Source: a virus. From it: 31,428 bases of DNA. Positions within the stretch are counted from its first letter, which is position 1, and the number at the start of each line of letters is the position of its first letter. The position numbers were made by a program, and so were the translations under genes. The stretch covers positions 1 to 31,428 of IMG/VR virus record IMGVR_UViG_3300036671_000241; one strand, given 5' to 3'. Under the pieces are notes generated by a model that saw only the letters and a list, made by a program, of their open reading frames with translations, did no database searches and was not told where the DNA came from. Shown one piece after another: positions 6,270-12,886 of this stretch.

Positions 6270-6545
6270 TCAGCGACCTTCCCATGCAGCTCGTGGAGCA
6301 TAAGGAGAGACAGGAGAGTGGGAACCAACTTCAGAAGTAGCTATCCAGAGAGTAGGCAAACCGCGAGAAACATCTTCCTCATCTTCTTCAGCATCGTCAT
6401 CTTCAGCATCGATCAAAGAAAGACAATCGATGAAAGCAGCCAGAGGATAAGAAGGCTGAGTGGCAACCATTACATCGCACTCTGCCATTTCTGGAAATTC
6501 TTGAACGATATTTTGCAACTGGTCAATGAGATCCATCAAATTCAT
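6270..6545 (-). CDS. 91-residue acidic phage protein with conserved-type N-terminus
   Basis: The ATG at 6545 has GGAG at 8 bases and overlaps the upstream TAA by one base; a GTG at 6554 would be longer but closer to that site. The N-terminal helix L-I-D-Q-L-Q-N-I-V-Q-E-F-P-E followed by C-D-V-M-V-A-T-Q-P-S-Y-P-L resembles a recurring actinophage family of unknown function. A strongly acidic run (DAEDDDAEEDEED) splits it from a C-terminal part with P-T-L-W-I-A-T. The acidic patch could mimic DNA or bind basic host proteins; this is speculation. Confidence 0.65.
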   Translation of the reverse strand: MNLMDLIDQLQNIVQEFPEMAECDVMVATQPSYPLAAFIDCLSLIDAEDDDAEEDEEDVSRGLPTLWIATSEVGSHSPVSPYAPRAAWEGR

Positions 6546-6835
6546 TATAACCACTCCTTAGCAACAGCAACGAGGACAGAAGAAGAAACGCGTCCGGAGA
6601 ATTGTGCAGAAGCAGCGATGGCAAAGTTTTCAGCTTTGTAAATATGGATCACATTATCTTCAATAGCGAAGCGAACACCGGTAACAAAAGTGCCTTTACG
6701 AAAACCGATGAAAGAACCAGGTGGCAACAGATCAACACCGCCGTACATGTTCTCAACAGGAACATCACAAAGGCCATCGATTTCAAGATCAATAGCAGCC
6801 TCAACGATTACATCTTCTAAAGTTTGAACTGACAT
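6545..6835 (-). CDS. First gene of minus operon, 96 residues, unknown
   Basis: The ATG at 6835 follows a G-rich ribosome site (GGGGGG) at 7 bases; a GTG at 6850 lies inside that site and is less likely. The protein has an acidic N-terminal helix (L-E-D-V-I-V-E-A-A-I-D-L-E-I-D) and a beta-rich middle (P-P-G-S-F-I-G-F-R-K-G-T-F-V-T-G). No family is recognised. It is closest to the shared control region and should be the most strongly expressed gene of the unit. Confidence 0.6.
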   Translation of the reverse strand: MSVQTLEDVIVEAAIDLEIDGLCDVPVENMYGGVDLLPPGSFIGFRKGTFVTGVRFAIEDNVIHIYKAENFAIAASAQFSGRVSSSVLVAVAKEWL

Positions 6836-7082
6836 TTTATTACCCCCCACCAGCTAGAGACATTCGCTCTTTGCCGATACGAGTATCTTGGCATACGTCA
6901 GGACGTATGTCCATACGAGAACACGCAGGGAATCCTGTGAATATTTGAAAATTAATGACCTAGCTGAGCGTGAATGGCTTGGCTTTGGCGCAGCAACGGC
7001 GTGGCAAACTCAGAGATTCCTGGAACTCATGCACACTAGGCAATAACCAGGCCACAGGGCCACAAGACATAAAGGAGAACCG
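6836..7082. promoter_or_regulatory. Divergent control region
   Basis: These 247 bases separate the minus-strand operon from the long plus-strand unit and hold no convincing gene. They contain the palindromes listed separately and an AT-rich patch near 6940-6957. The minus-strand promoter and the first plus-strand promoter should both lie here. I could not find a clean -35/-10 pair on either strand, so no promoter hexamers are given. Confidence 0.6.
6876..6919. promoter_or_regulatory. Operator-like palindrome cluster
   Basis: GATAC-GA-GTATC at 6876-6887 and CATACGTC-AG-GACGTATG at 6892-6909 are perfect inverted repeats. ATACGAG occurs as a direct repeat at 6877-6883 and 6913-6919, 36 bases apart. 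Clustered dyads in a divergent intergenic region are typical repressor or activator sites. Candidate binders encoded nearby are the ribbon-helix-helix protein and the WhiB-HTH protein. Confidence 0.65.
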
Positions 7083-7241
7083 ATGGAGATACAGCTCATC
7101 ATTGGAGCAGGAATTACAGCTTCAGGAATTTTGACCGCTTTATTATTGAGATGGCAGAACGATCCGCTCGAAGTAGAAATCAGAGCAGCTCTGCAATATG
7201 AGAGCAAGCAGAACCAGATCGCAAAGGCAATAAAGAAATGA
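7083..7241 (+). CDS. 52-residue membrane-anchored protein, first gene of the plus unit
   Basis: The ATG at 7083 has AAAGGAGA 5-7 bases upstream. The protein reads MEIQLIIGAGITASGILTAL, giving one membrane helix (about residues 4-22), then a charged cytoplasmic helix (R-W-Q-N-D-P-L-E-V-E-I-R-A-A-L, ending KAIKK). Its stop overlaps the next ATG by 4 bases. No family is recognised. Confidence 0.65.
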   Translation: MEIQLIIGAGITASGILTALLLRWQNDPLEVEIRAALQYESKQNQIAKAIKK

Positions 7242-7615
7242 AATATCGCGAGCAGTTGTTTTCAATACATAATCACTCTGACGAACACATTGCCTTATAC
7301 TTAGAGGAACAAGATGCAGTAAAAGATTTACTAGAGGATGTGGCTGGCAATTTCAGCATTAACGCTCTTGATGAGCTGCAAGCGGTGGTAAATAAATCAG
7401 TTAAGGCTGAAAATTACTTTAATGATTTGGAAAATGCTCGTGAAAATATCGGCGAAGGCGCACCGCTACTTTGCAGAATGACTGAAGAAGAAGCGCTGAT
7501 CTTGGCTGAAGATTTAATTCGAGCAGTTAAGTTTGGCAGAATTAGCCGCCAGGCGAAGTTGAATCATCCTTTACTAAGCAACCCTTACCCAGCGCTCAAG
7601 GGAGTTAAGTGGTAA
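7238..7615 (+). CDS. 125-residue helical protein, unknown
   Basis: It starts MKYREQLFSIHNHSDEH and is predicted mostly helical and acidic, with E-E-A-L-I-L-A-E-D-L-I-R-A near the end and a C-terminal W. No motif identifies it. Codon choice (many AAT, GAT, TTA, AAA) looks more AT-rich than the following nuclease gene, which may mean a different origin; this is a visual impression, not a calculation. It is coupled by ATGA to the membrane protein upstream. Confidence 0.6.
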   Translation: MKYREQLFSIHNHSDEHIALYLEEQDAVKDLLEDVAGNFSINALDELQAVVNKSVKAENYFNDLENARENIGEGAPLLCRMTEEEALILAEDLIRAVKFGRISRQAKLNHPLLSNPYPALKGVKW

Positions 7616-7618
7616 CAA

Positions 7619-7969
7619 ATGGCAAATCCAAATGGACGCAAAGGCGCACTCTTCGAAACAGAGGTAATGAAGTGGCTGCGTTCAGTTGGAGCGATCGCAG
7701 AACGACTCACGAAAGCAGGAAGCAAAGACGAAGGCGACATCGTCTGCATCGTTGCCGGCAAGACTTACATCTTGGAGTTGAAGAATCGAAAGACAATATC
7801 GCTGCCAGTATTCTGGGAAGAAGCAACGACGGAAGCAATCAACTACGCTAAGGCCAGAGGACTAGACCAAACACCCCCGGCTTACGTGATCATCAAACGC
7901 CGCCATGCCGGAATCGAAAAAGCCTGGGTTGTTGAGAACTTAGAGCAATGGATCGAGCGCCATGATTAG
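7619..7969 (+). CDS. Hjc-like Holliday-junction resolvase / PD-(D/E)xK nuclease
   Basis: A 116-residue protein with the archaeal-type resolvase order: G-R-K-G-A-L-F-E near residue 6-13, catalytic Asp40 in E-G-D-I-V, then Y-I-L-E-L-K with Glu53 and Lys55. The C-terminal half carries A-Y-V-I-I-K and W-V-V. Such enzymes cut branched DNA during recombination or before packaging. It overlaps the WhiB gene by 8 bases. A related restriction-like nuclease role cannot be excluded. Confidence 0.75.
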   Translation: MANPNGRKGALFETEVMKWLRSVGAIAERLTKAGSKDEGDIVCIVAGKTYILELKNRKTISLPVFWEEATTEAINYAKARGLDQTPPAYVIIKRRHAGIEKAWVVENLEQWIERHD

Positions 7970-8426
7970 AACCAGAGACTTCTTGCCATTCGTGCAATTA
8001 TTCGAAAACCCAGCCTGCCGAGAGATCGGCGATCCTGATTATTTCTTCCCGGAAGGGAAAGCAGAAGAGGCAGAGCGCCTCCCAAACCTTCGCAGAATCT
8101 GCGGAGATTGTACAGACAGAAAGGAATGCTTGGCATACGCCATCAAAGAAGAGATCCAACATGGCATCTGGGGCGGCAAGACGCCGACCGAGAGAGGCCA
8201 TAACCTGCGACGAAACGAGAAGCAGACTAGAGACAATCGAGTCATCAAGCTTCGAGATCAGGGAATCTCAACCGACGAAATCGCCAACAAAGTAGGCATC
8301 AGAGTGACGCAGGTTTACCGCATTTTCACTGAAGCAAACAAGGCGAGAAAGCGAGAAGAGCAATCAAACGAGAAAACAGTTATCCACTCCGGCGCTTTAT
8401 CTTCATCATTGGAATTACGACGATGA
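7962..8426 (+). CDS. WhiB-family iron-sulphur regulator fused to a helix-turn-helix
   Basis: The N-terminal ~85 residues are WhiB-like. Cys19, Cys47, Cys50 and Cys56 give the C-x27-C-x2-C-x5-C cluster site, followed by G-I-W-G-G at 68-72 and a basic stretch. WhiB proteins bind a 4Fe-4S cluster and contact the host sigma factor. Residues 92-122 form a second domain (V-I-K-L-R-D-Q-G-I-S-T-D-E-I-A then V-G-I-R-V-T-Q-V-Y-R-I-F), a helix-turn-helix like that of resolvases or sigma region 4. The fusion would let one protein touch both RNA polymerase and a specific DNA site. It overlaps both neighbours and lies in the early region. Confidence 0.88.
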   Translation: MIRTRDFLPFVQLFENPACREIGDPDYFFPEGKAEEAERLPNLRRICGDCTDRKECLAYAIKEEIQHGIWGGKTPTERGHNLRRNEKQTRDNRVIKLRDQGISTDEIANKVGIRVTQVYRIFTEANKARKREEQSNEKTVIHSGALSSSLELRR

Positions 8427-8812
8427 CGAGCTCATTGGCGGCGGCAGCATTAGCACCAGCACCGGCGACGCCAGTCGTCATATTCGAGCAGAGGACAGCG
8501 ATGCAACACATCGATCCTAAGGCGCTCGCGAGAGAATTGTTGCAGCCACAACAATATAAATGCTTCGCGCAATTGATCGGCAAGGAGAGCGCGTGGCAAT
8601 CCGTCAATAACCCCACCAGCTCTGCAAAGGGAGTGGGGCAACTCCTTGCCGGCACATACAAAAATCTAGGGATGCGACACCCGGAATCAAAAGTGAGCCA
8701 GACGATCGCAGCCTTAGCCTACATCGGAAGACGATACGGATCCGGCGGCCCCTGCGCAGCCTGGTCACATTGGCAAAAGCAGAAAACAAAGACCGGCTAC
8801 GGCTGGTATTAA
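8423..8812 (+). CDS. Lysozyme-fold (transglycosylase-like) wall hydrolase
   Basis: A 129-residue protein whose core I-G-K-E-S-A-W-Q-S-V-N-N-P-T-S-S-A-K-G-V-G-Q holds the catalytic Glu55. It continues to A-Y-I-G-R-R-Y-G and ends A-A-W-S-H-W-Q, G-W-Y, the pattern of actinobacterial lytic-transglycosylase/aggregation-factor domains. The first 20 residues are Ala/Pro-rich and hydrophobic and may form an atypical export signal. It is far from the lysis cassette and overlaps the WhiB gene by 4 bases, so an entry, exit or wall-remodelling role in the early phase is possible. Confidence 0.75.
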   Translation: MTSSLAAAALAPAPATPVVIFEQRTAMQHIDPKALARELLQPQQYKCFAQLIGKESAWQSVNNPTSSAKGVGQLLAGTYKNLGMRHPESKVSQTIAALAYIGRRYGSGGPCAAWSHWQKQKTKTGYGWY

Positions 8813-8821
8813 GGGGGACGA

Positions 8822-9136
8822 ATGACAATTGAAATAGAGAACGGCGTCGTTGATTTCGACGACGGAGTGGGGCAATGGCTTCGCCAATACAAGGAAGCCC
8901 AGGCCGAAGTAAAAAAATGGCAGGAAGTAGCAGACATCGCAAGATCGCACCTTGAATCCGCGATGGGAGATGCAGAGCTTGCCATGTTTCAGAATCGACC
9001 AGTCGTCAGATGGACCAGGGTGGAAAGCCGCCGATTCGACACAAAGAAGGCCAGGGAGATCTTGCCAGCGCAAGTGATCGACCTTCTCGAAGTGATCAGC
9101 ACAGCCCGGCGATTTACGATCGTGGAGCAAGACTGA
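8822..9136 (+). CDS. Exonuclease-associated early protein
   Basis: A 104-residue protein with a long helix (R-Q-Y-K-E-A-Q-A-E-V-K-K-W-Q-E) and a C-terminal segment P-V-V-R-W-T-R-V-E-S-R-R-F-D-T-K-K-A. The D-G-x-P-V-x-x-W ... F-D-T-K pattern is familiar from phage proteins next to, or fused to, YqaJ/RecB-type recombination exonucleases. One gene further on is a Cas4-like exonuclease, which supports a shared recombination role. There is no catalytic motif of its own. Its ribosome site is GGGGG. Confidence 0.65.
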   Translation: MTIEIENGVVDFDDGVGQWLRQYKEAQAEVKKWQEVADIARSHLESAMGDAELAMFQNRPVVRWTRVESRRFDTKKAREILPAQVIDLLEVISTARRFTIVEQD

Positions 9137-9225
9137 TGAGCATGCCAACAATTATCCCGATGCCGGGAACGACGCAAGACCCCATATTCAACCCATACGA
9201 AGACGACGAAGAGGACGACGAATAG
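9136..9225 (+). CDS. 29-residue peptide with acidic tail
   Basis: The ATG shares one base with the previous stop (TGATG) and its TAG directly abuts the next ATG. The peptide is Pro/Met-rich (MSMPTIIPMPGTTQDP) and ends Y-E-D-D-E-E-D-D-E. Tight packing between two real genes is the main support. Function is unknown. Confidence 0.5.
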   Translation: MSMPTIIPMPGTTQDPIFNPYEDDEEDDE

Positions 9226-9963
9226 ATGTTCGTATCACCGCACGCACCAGGCAAAGCCCTCGGCGATGAATTGGCAACAATTATCACGAAGGCAGGAACA
9301 TGGACGCCTCGATCAAAGCAGGTCTACATAGGCCCATCCGAGATCGGCCACGAATGCACCAGGCGCATCGCCTACAAGTTGCTCGACTGGGATAAAGCAA
9401 ACGAGATCCCAGGCGGCGGAAACTGGGCAGCGCAAGTGGGAACAGCGATCCATTCGCATCTGGCGGAGATCTTTGGCAAGCTCGAAGACTACGACGTAGA
9501 ACAGAAGGTCACGATCCGGGGCAACCTTTCAGGAACCGTAGACCTCTTCGACAAGCGGCGCGGCATCGTTATGGATTGGAAGACCACAGGCAGCACAGGA
9601 CTGGAGAAGCGCCGTAAAGAAGGAGCAACCGAGCAGCAGCTCGTGCAAGTGCAGCTCTATGGATTCGGCAAAGCCAGAGAAGGCGCAGAAGTTAAACAAG
9701 TGGCGCTGATTTATTTACCGACAGGCGGCAGCCTCGACGACATGCATGTAGAACTTCACGATTACGATGAATCAATTGCGATTAAGGCACTGGAGCGACT
9801 CGACGCCGTCTACGGATTACTTTCAACCGTTGACGTCGAAGGCAGCCCGGACCTTTGGCAATTGATACCAGCGAAGCCCGATAGACTTTGCAATTACTGC
9901 CCTTATTTCCAGCCTTTCAGCACAGATTTATCGAAGGCATGCAACGGAGATACCACAGCATGA
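9226..9963 (+). CDS. Cas4/RecB-like PD-(D/E)xK exonuclease with iron-sulphur cysteines
   Basis: The 245-residue protein shows in order: Cys44 in H-E-C-T-R-R, G-T-A-I-H at 72-76, G-T-V-D-L-F-D with Asp106, M-D-W-K-T-T with Asp117 and Lys119, Q-V-Q-L-Y near 141-145, and Cys222-x2-Cys225 plus Cys239. One N-terminal and three C-terminal cysteines around a RecB-like nuclease core are the Cas4/AddB signature. It should resect DNA ends to give single strands. Together with the ssDNA-binding-like protein after it, it looks like a phage recombination pair. No CRISPR array or other cas gene is present. Confidence 0.85.
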   Translation: MFVSPHAPGKALGDELATIITKAGTWTPRSKQVYIGPSEIGHECTRRIAYKLLDWDKANEIPGGGNWAAQVGTAIHSHLAEIFGKLEDYDVEQKVTIRGNLSGTVDLFDKRRGIVMDWKTTGSTGLEKRRKEGATEQQLVQVQLYGFGKAREGAEVKQVALIYLPTGGSLDDMHVELHDYDESIAIKALERLDAVYGLLSTVDVEGSPDLWQLIPAKPDRLCNYCPYFQPFSTDLSKACNGDTTA

Positions 9964-10124
9964 TCGAGAAGACAATCTCGGACATCGCCAAAGAAATAGC
10001 GGAGAATAATCCGCCCTCGGAGTTGGAAAACCAACAGACAAGCAACACCCAAGTAAAGGGGGAAAGCGAATGGACTTCGCTGAAATATCCACAGGCGGCG
10101 ACCAGCCAAAGGTCGCAGATCTAG
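9960..10124 (+). CDS. 54-residue linker protein, unknown
   Basis: The ATG overlaps the nuclease stop by 4 bases. It reads MIEKTISDIAKEIAENNPP, then a Gln/Ser/Thr-rich tail. It overlaps the following gene by 55 bases in another frame, a larger overlap than elsewhere, and its last third looks like a shadow of that gene. The N-terminal helix supports real translation, so it may be a short real protein with a non-conserved end. Confidence 0.4.
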   Translation: MIEKTISDIAKEIAENNPPSELENQQTSNTQVKGESEWTSLKYPQAATSQRSQI

Positions 10125-10546
10125 CAAACCAATTGCTGATCATTGAACCAACAGAATATAAGGCCAGCATTCAAACAGTGCATGGCGAGACAGATGCGAT
10201 CGAAGTACGAGTAACCAACCTCGACACAGGAGAGATCTATGACGACCTTCTCTTCTTCAACGTTGCACTTAAGAACGCACTGAAGAACAAGATCGGCCAG
10301 AAGGTTCTAGCACGCATCGGCCAGGGAACAGCAAAGCCAGGCAAGTCTGCTCCCTGGATCCTGATTGATGCAACCGGCAACCCGGCAGACTTAGCAAAGG
10401 CAAATGCCTTCGTTGCATCTGCCCCGGCGCAGCAAGTGGCAACGGCAGCAGCTGCACCAGCAGAGCCAAAGCAAGTGGTGACAGCAGACGCGCTGACGCC
10501 TGAAGTCTTGGCACTTTTGGCGCAGCTTGGAGCAAAGCCAGCCTAG
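10070..10546 (+). CDS. Single-stranded DNA-binding-like protein
   Basis: A 158-residue protein with AAGGGGGAAA ribosome site. The N-terminal ~100 residues look like an OB-fold: beta-rich I-E-V-R-V-T-N-L-D-T-G-E-I-Y-D-D-L-L-F-F-N, then V-L-A-R-I-G-Q-G-T and W-I-L-I-D-A. This is the pattern I know from actinophage proteins annotated as ssDNA-binding. An Ala/Gln/Pro-rich linker leads to a helical tip (T-P-E-V-L-A-L-L-A-Q-L-G). The tip is not the acidic type of bacterial SSB, so partner contacts probably differ. Its place between exonuclease and primase-helicase fits replication and recombination. Confidence 0.7.
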   Translation: MDFAEISTGGDQPKVADLANQLLIIEPTEYKASIQTVHGETDAIEVRVTNLDTGEIYDDLLFFNVALKNALKNKIGQKVLARIGQGTAKPGKSAPWILIDATGNPADLAKANAFVASAPAQQVATAAAAPAEPKQVVTADALTPEVLALLAQLGAKPA

Positions 10547-10557
10547 CCAAACCATTC

Positions 10558-10643
10558 CTGAGATGGCCTCCCACTCAGGGAAGGCGCGTGGGCCAGGTGG
10601 CCGTAGGGGAAACGAATCGGTTCGAGTCTGATTTCACGCACGC
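10558..10643 (+). ncRNA. tRNA-like structured RNA candidate without anticodon arm
   Basis: In the 139-base gap between genes, ATCGG-TTCGAGT-CTGAT at 10616-10632 is a textbook T-arm (5-bp stem, 7-base T-loop). TTCACGC at 10633-10639 pairs with GCGTGGG at 10586-10592 as a 7-bp acceptor stem with two G-U pairs, followed by unpaired A. Only 23 bases lie between acceptor and T-arm, holding GGCC-AGGT-GGCC with a D-loop-like AGGTGG but no room for an anticodon arm. An upstream hairpin CCTGAG/CTCAGG (10558-10580) precedes it. It may be a tRNA mimic, a decayed tRNA or a leader structure. Confidence 0.4.
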
Positions 10644-10685
10644 AAGATTCAAAGCAGCAAGTAAATAATCATCAAGGGGGCGAAC

Positions 10686-10820
10686 ATGAGCGGCACACCT
10701 AAACCAAATACAAATCCGCCGATTTGCAAACAGTGCAATGCTGAAGCAAATTGGGATAGCAAATGGGCTGACTGGTCGTGTTTTTTATGCCATCAAGAAG
10801 AAGAAGAAGAAGAAGAATGA
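10686..10820 (+). CDS. 44-residue zinc-ribbon protein with poly-Glu tail
   Basis: The ATG follows AAGGGGGCGAAC. The protein has C-K-Q-C, a Trp-rich middle (A-N-W-D-S-K-W-A-D-W-S) and C-F-L-C, so two zinc knuckles. It ends in seven glutamates encoded by a GAA run. The stop overlaps the primase start by 4 bases. It probably binds nucleic acid or a replication partner; no family is recognised. Confidence 0.65.
   Translation: MSGTPKPNTNPPICKQCNAEANWDSKWADWSCFLCHQEEEEEEE
10797..10817 (+). repeat. (GAA)7 microsatellite before the primase-helicase start
   Basis: Seven perfect GAA triplets encode the poly-Glu tail of the small zinc protein and run directly into the ATG of the primase-helicase. The purine-rich run is the only ribosome-site-like sequence available to that start. 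Slippage by whole triplets would change the tail and shift nothing else. Confidence 0.85.
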
Positions 10821-12886
10821 AGAATGAAACGCTAACCACAGCGCTCCGATTTGCAACAGCAGGCATCTGCGCCGTTCCAGTAGCAGCTGACGGATCCAAG
10901 CGGCCAGGACTTTCTTCATGGACGACTTACCAGAAGAAAAGACCGACACCGGATGAATTAATGGAATGGTTTGGCAAGAAGCAGGACGGCGTGGGAATTA
11001 TCTGCGGCGCAGTTTCTGGCAACCTTGAAATGCTAGAGCTCGAAGGCAGGGCCGTAGCCAAGAAGTTACACATTGAACTCCGCCAGATATTCGAGAGCAG
11101 CGAGCATGGTCACCTTTGGACGCAGCTCGTCAACGGCTACATGGAGACGACACCAGCAGGCGGCATTCACTGGCTCTACAGGATCAGCGACGGCAAAGTG
11201 CCAGGCAATACAAAGATCGCACAGGCAGCAGGAGAAGACGGCGGATGTTTGGCAGAAACACGTGGCGAAGGCGGCTTCGTGATCACAGCGCCATCGGGCG
11301 GCAAGTGCCACCCTTCCGGCAACCCCTGGCAGATGAGCGCAGGATCCATTGAGACAATTCCAACATTTACGCTAGAAGAACGAGCGATCATCCATCAATA
11401 TTTCGCCCTCTTTGACGAGATGCCAAAGGCCGAATGGATCGGCGAAGAGATCAAACCGCGCAAAGAAGGCGGCCAGGCAACACCAGGAGATGAGTACGAA
11501 GAAACCGTAACCTGGGAAGCCATTCTCGAACCACTCGGATGGACGAAGATTTATAGCAAAGGCGAATCGACAGCCTGGCGGCGTCCGGGCAAGTCCGAAG
11601 GCATATCGGCGACGACGAATTTTAATGGCAACGGCAAGCTCTTCGTTTTCAGCACCTCGACCATCTTTAAAGCGCAGAGCAGCTACTCGAAATTTGCCGC
11701 TTACACCCAGATAGAGCACCAGGGGGATTTTAAGGCAGCAGCTTCACATCTGCGATCGCAGGGCTTCGGAGCCAAGACAGAACTGCGCACCGATTGGCAG
11801 CAGATAGAAGCCCGCAATCCGAGCCACGTGCAGCTACATGACGAGAACGAAGAGATTGCCACCAGCTCGTGGATCCCACAGGACATCACCGACATGCAGC
11901 TCGAAGATGAACCACCGCCATCGATTCTCAAGCGAGAAGACGGAAACTTCATCCTTTATGCAAACAAGATAAACGCCATCTTCGGGGAAAGCGAAAGCGG
12001 CAAGACTTGGATCGCAATCGAAGCGGTGCGCCAGGAACTCGCCAAAGATAACTGCGTCTTTTATTTAGACTTCGAAGACAGCGCTCGCGGAATCAGAGGA
12101 CGGCTCAAGACGATGGGAGTGGCAGCAAAGGGGCTGCGACATTTCAGATACGCAAACCCCGACGAAGGAATCACCAGGGGAATCGTGGAAGTCATTCAAA
12201 GCGAGATCCAGATCCATAAACCGAGCCTGATCGTTATCGACGGCGTCAACGCAGCGATGAACCTGCTAGGGCTTGATTTGGAGAAGAACAAGGACGCGAC
12301 AACTTTCTCGCAGCTCATCCTTCGCCCATTGAGAATGGAGAACGCCTGCATCTTGACCATTGACCATGTCACAAAGAGTAAGGACACCAGAGGCAACTAC
12401 GCCATCGGAGCACAGGCAAAGAGAGCAGACATTGACGGCGTAGCGATCGCAGTCGACGTAGCGATGCCATTCGGCCGGGGCTTGGACGGCTGCCTGAACC
12501 TCAAAGTAACCAAAGACCGGCCAGGCTTCGTCCGCGCCATCTGCCAAGACGCCAAAGACCTCGGAGTGGCAAACTTGAAGAGCAATAAGGACGGAACGAT
12601 CACCGTCACGATTAGCGGCGGCACGATCGTGGTGACGACGAAGGAGCAGAAGCTTCAGGAGATCTCCAACTTCTTCGAGAGTATGGGAATCGAGATGGGC
12701 CAGAACGACATCCGCAAAGGACTACGCCAAGAAGGGATCGAGATCGGCAACCAGGAACTAGGGCAAGCATTGGAGCAGCTCATCACCGGTGGCTTCGTGG
12801 AATTCAGGAAGAACGGACAGAAGTACTTCTACAAATTCAAGAACCAATTCATGATCGGCGACGTGAACGCATGGGAAGCAGAATAA
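10817..12886 (+). CDS. Primase-polymerase / helicase replication protein
   Basis: The ATG at 10817 overlaps the preceding stop; an earlier start at 10778 would read through the GAA run as arginines and is rejected. The 689-residue protein has an N-terminal bifunctional primase-polymerase domain: P-V-A-A-D-G-S-K-R-P, acidic L-E-L-E-G near 73-77, G-G-I-H-W at 115-119 and E-T-R-G-E-G-G-F at 147-154. A RecA-type ATPase follows, with Walker A G-E-S-E-S-G-K-T near 389-396, Walker B L-I-V-I-D-G near 470 and a D-H-V-T-K sensor region. The C-terminus is helix-turn-helix-like. It should prime and unwind at the origin just downstream. No DNA polymerase gene is seen, so the host replisome must extend. 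Confidence 0.88.
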   Translation: MKNETLTTALRFATAGICAVPVAADGSKRPGLSSWTTYQKKRPTPDELMEWFGKKQDGVGIICGAVSGNLEMLELEGRAVAKKLHIELRQIFESSEHGHLWTQLVNGYMETTPAGGIHWLYRISDGKVPGNTKIAQAAGEDGGCLAETRGEGGFVITAPSGGKCHPSGNPWQMSAGSIETIPTFTLEERAIIHQYFALFDEMPKAEWIGEEIKPRKEGGQATPGDEYEETVTWEAILEPLGWTKIYSKGESTAWRRPGKSEGISATTNFNGNGKLFVFSTSTIFKAQSSYSKFAAYTQIEHQGDFKAAASHLRSQGFGAKTELRTDWQQIEARNPSHVQLHDENEEIATSSWIPQDITDMQLEDEPPPSILKREDGNFILYANKINAIFGESESGKTWIAIEAVRQELAKDNCVFYLDFEDSARGIRGRLKTMGVAAKGLRHFRYANPDEGITRGIVEVIQSEIQIHKPSLIVIDGVNAAMNLLGLDLEKNKDATTFSQLILRPLRMENACILTIDHVTKSKDTRGNYAIGAQAKRADIDGVAIAVDVAMPFGRGLDGCLNLKVTKDRPGFVRAICQDAKDLGVANLKSNKDGTITVTISGGTIVVTTKEQKLQEISNFFESMGIEMGQNDIRKGLRQEGIEIGNQELGQALEQLITGGFVEFRKNGQKYFYKFKNQFMIGDVNAWEAE

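Noticed and set aside
6973-7044. Short open frame of about 21 residues in the divergent control region
   Set aside because: No ribosome site and no coupling to a neighbour; more likely regulatory DNA.
8380-8388. DnaA-box-like TTATCCACT
   Set aside because: One mismatch, isolated within the WhiB gene, no repeats nearby.
9226-9963. Possible CRISPR-Cas link of the Cas4-like nuclease
   Set aside because: No array and no other cas gene are present; in phages this family normally serves recombination.
10563-10631. 22-residue open frame in the gap before the zinc-ribbon gene
   Set aside because: It has no ribosome site and coincides with the structured RNA candidate; the arginine/glycine-rich product looks like read-through of stems.
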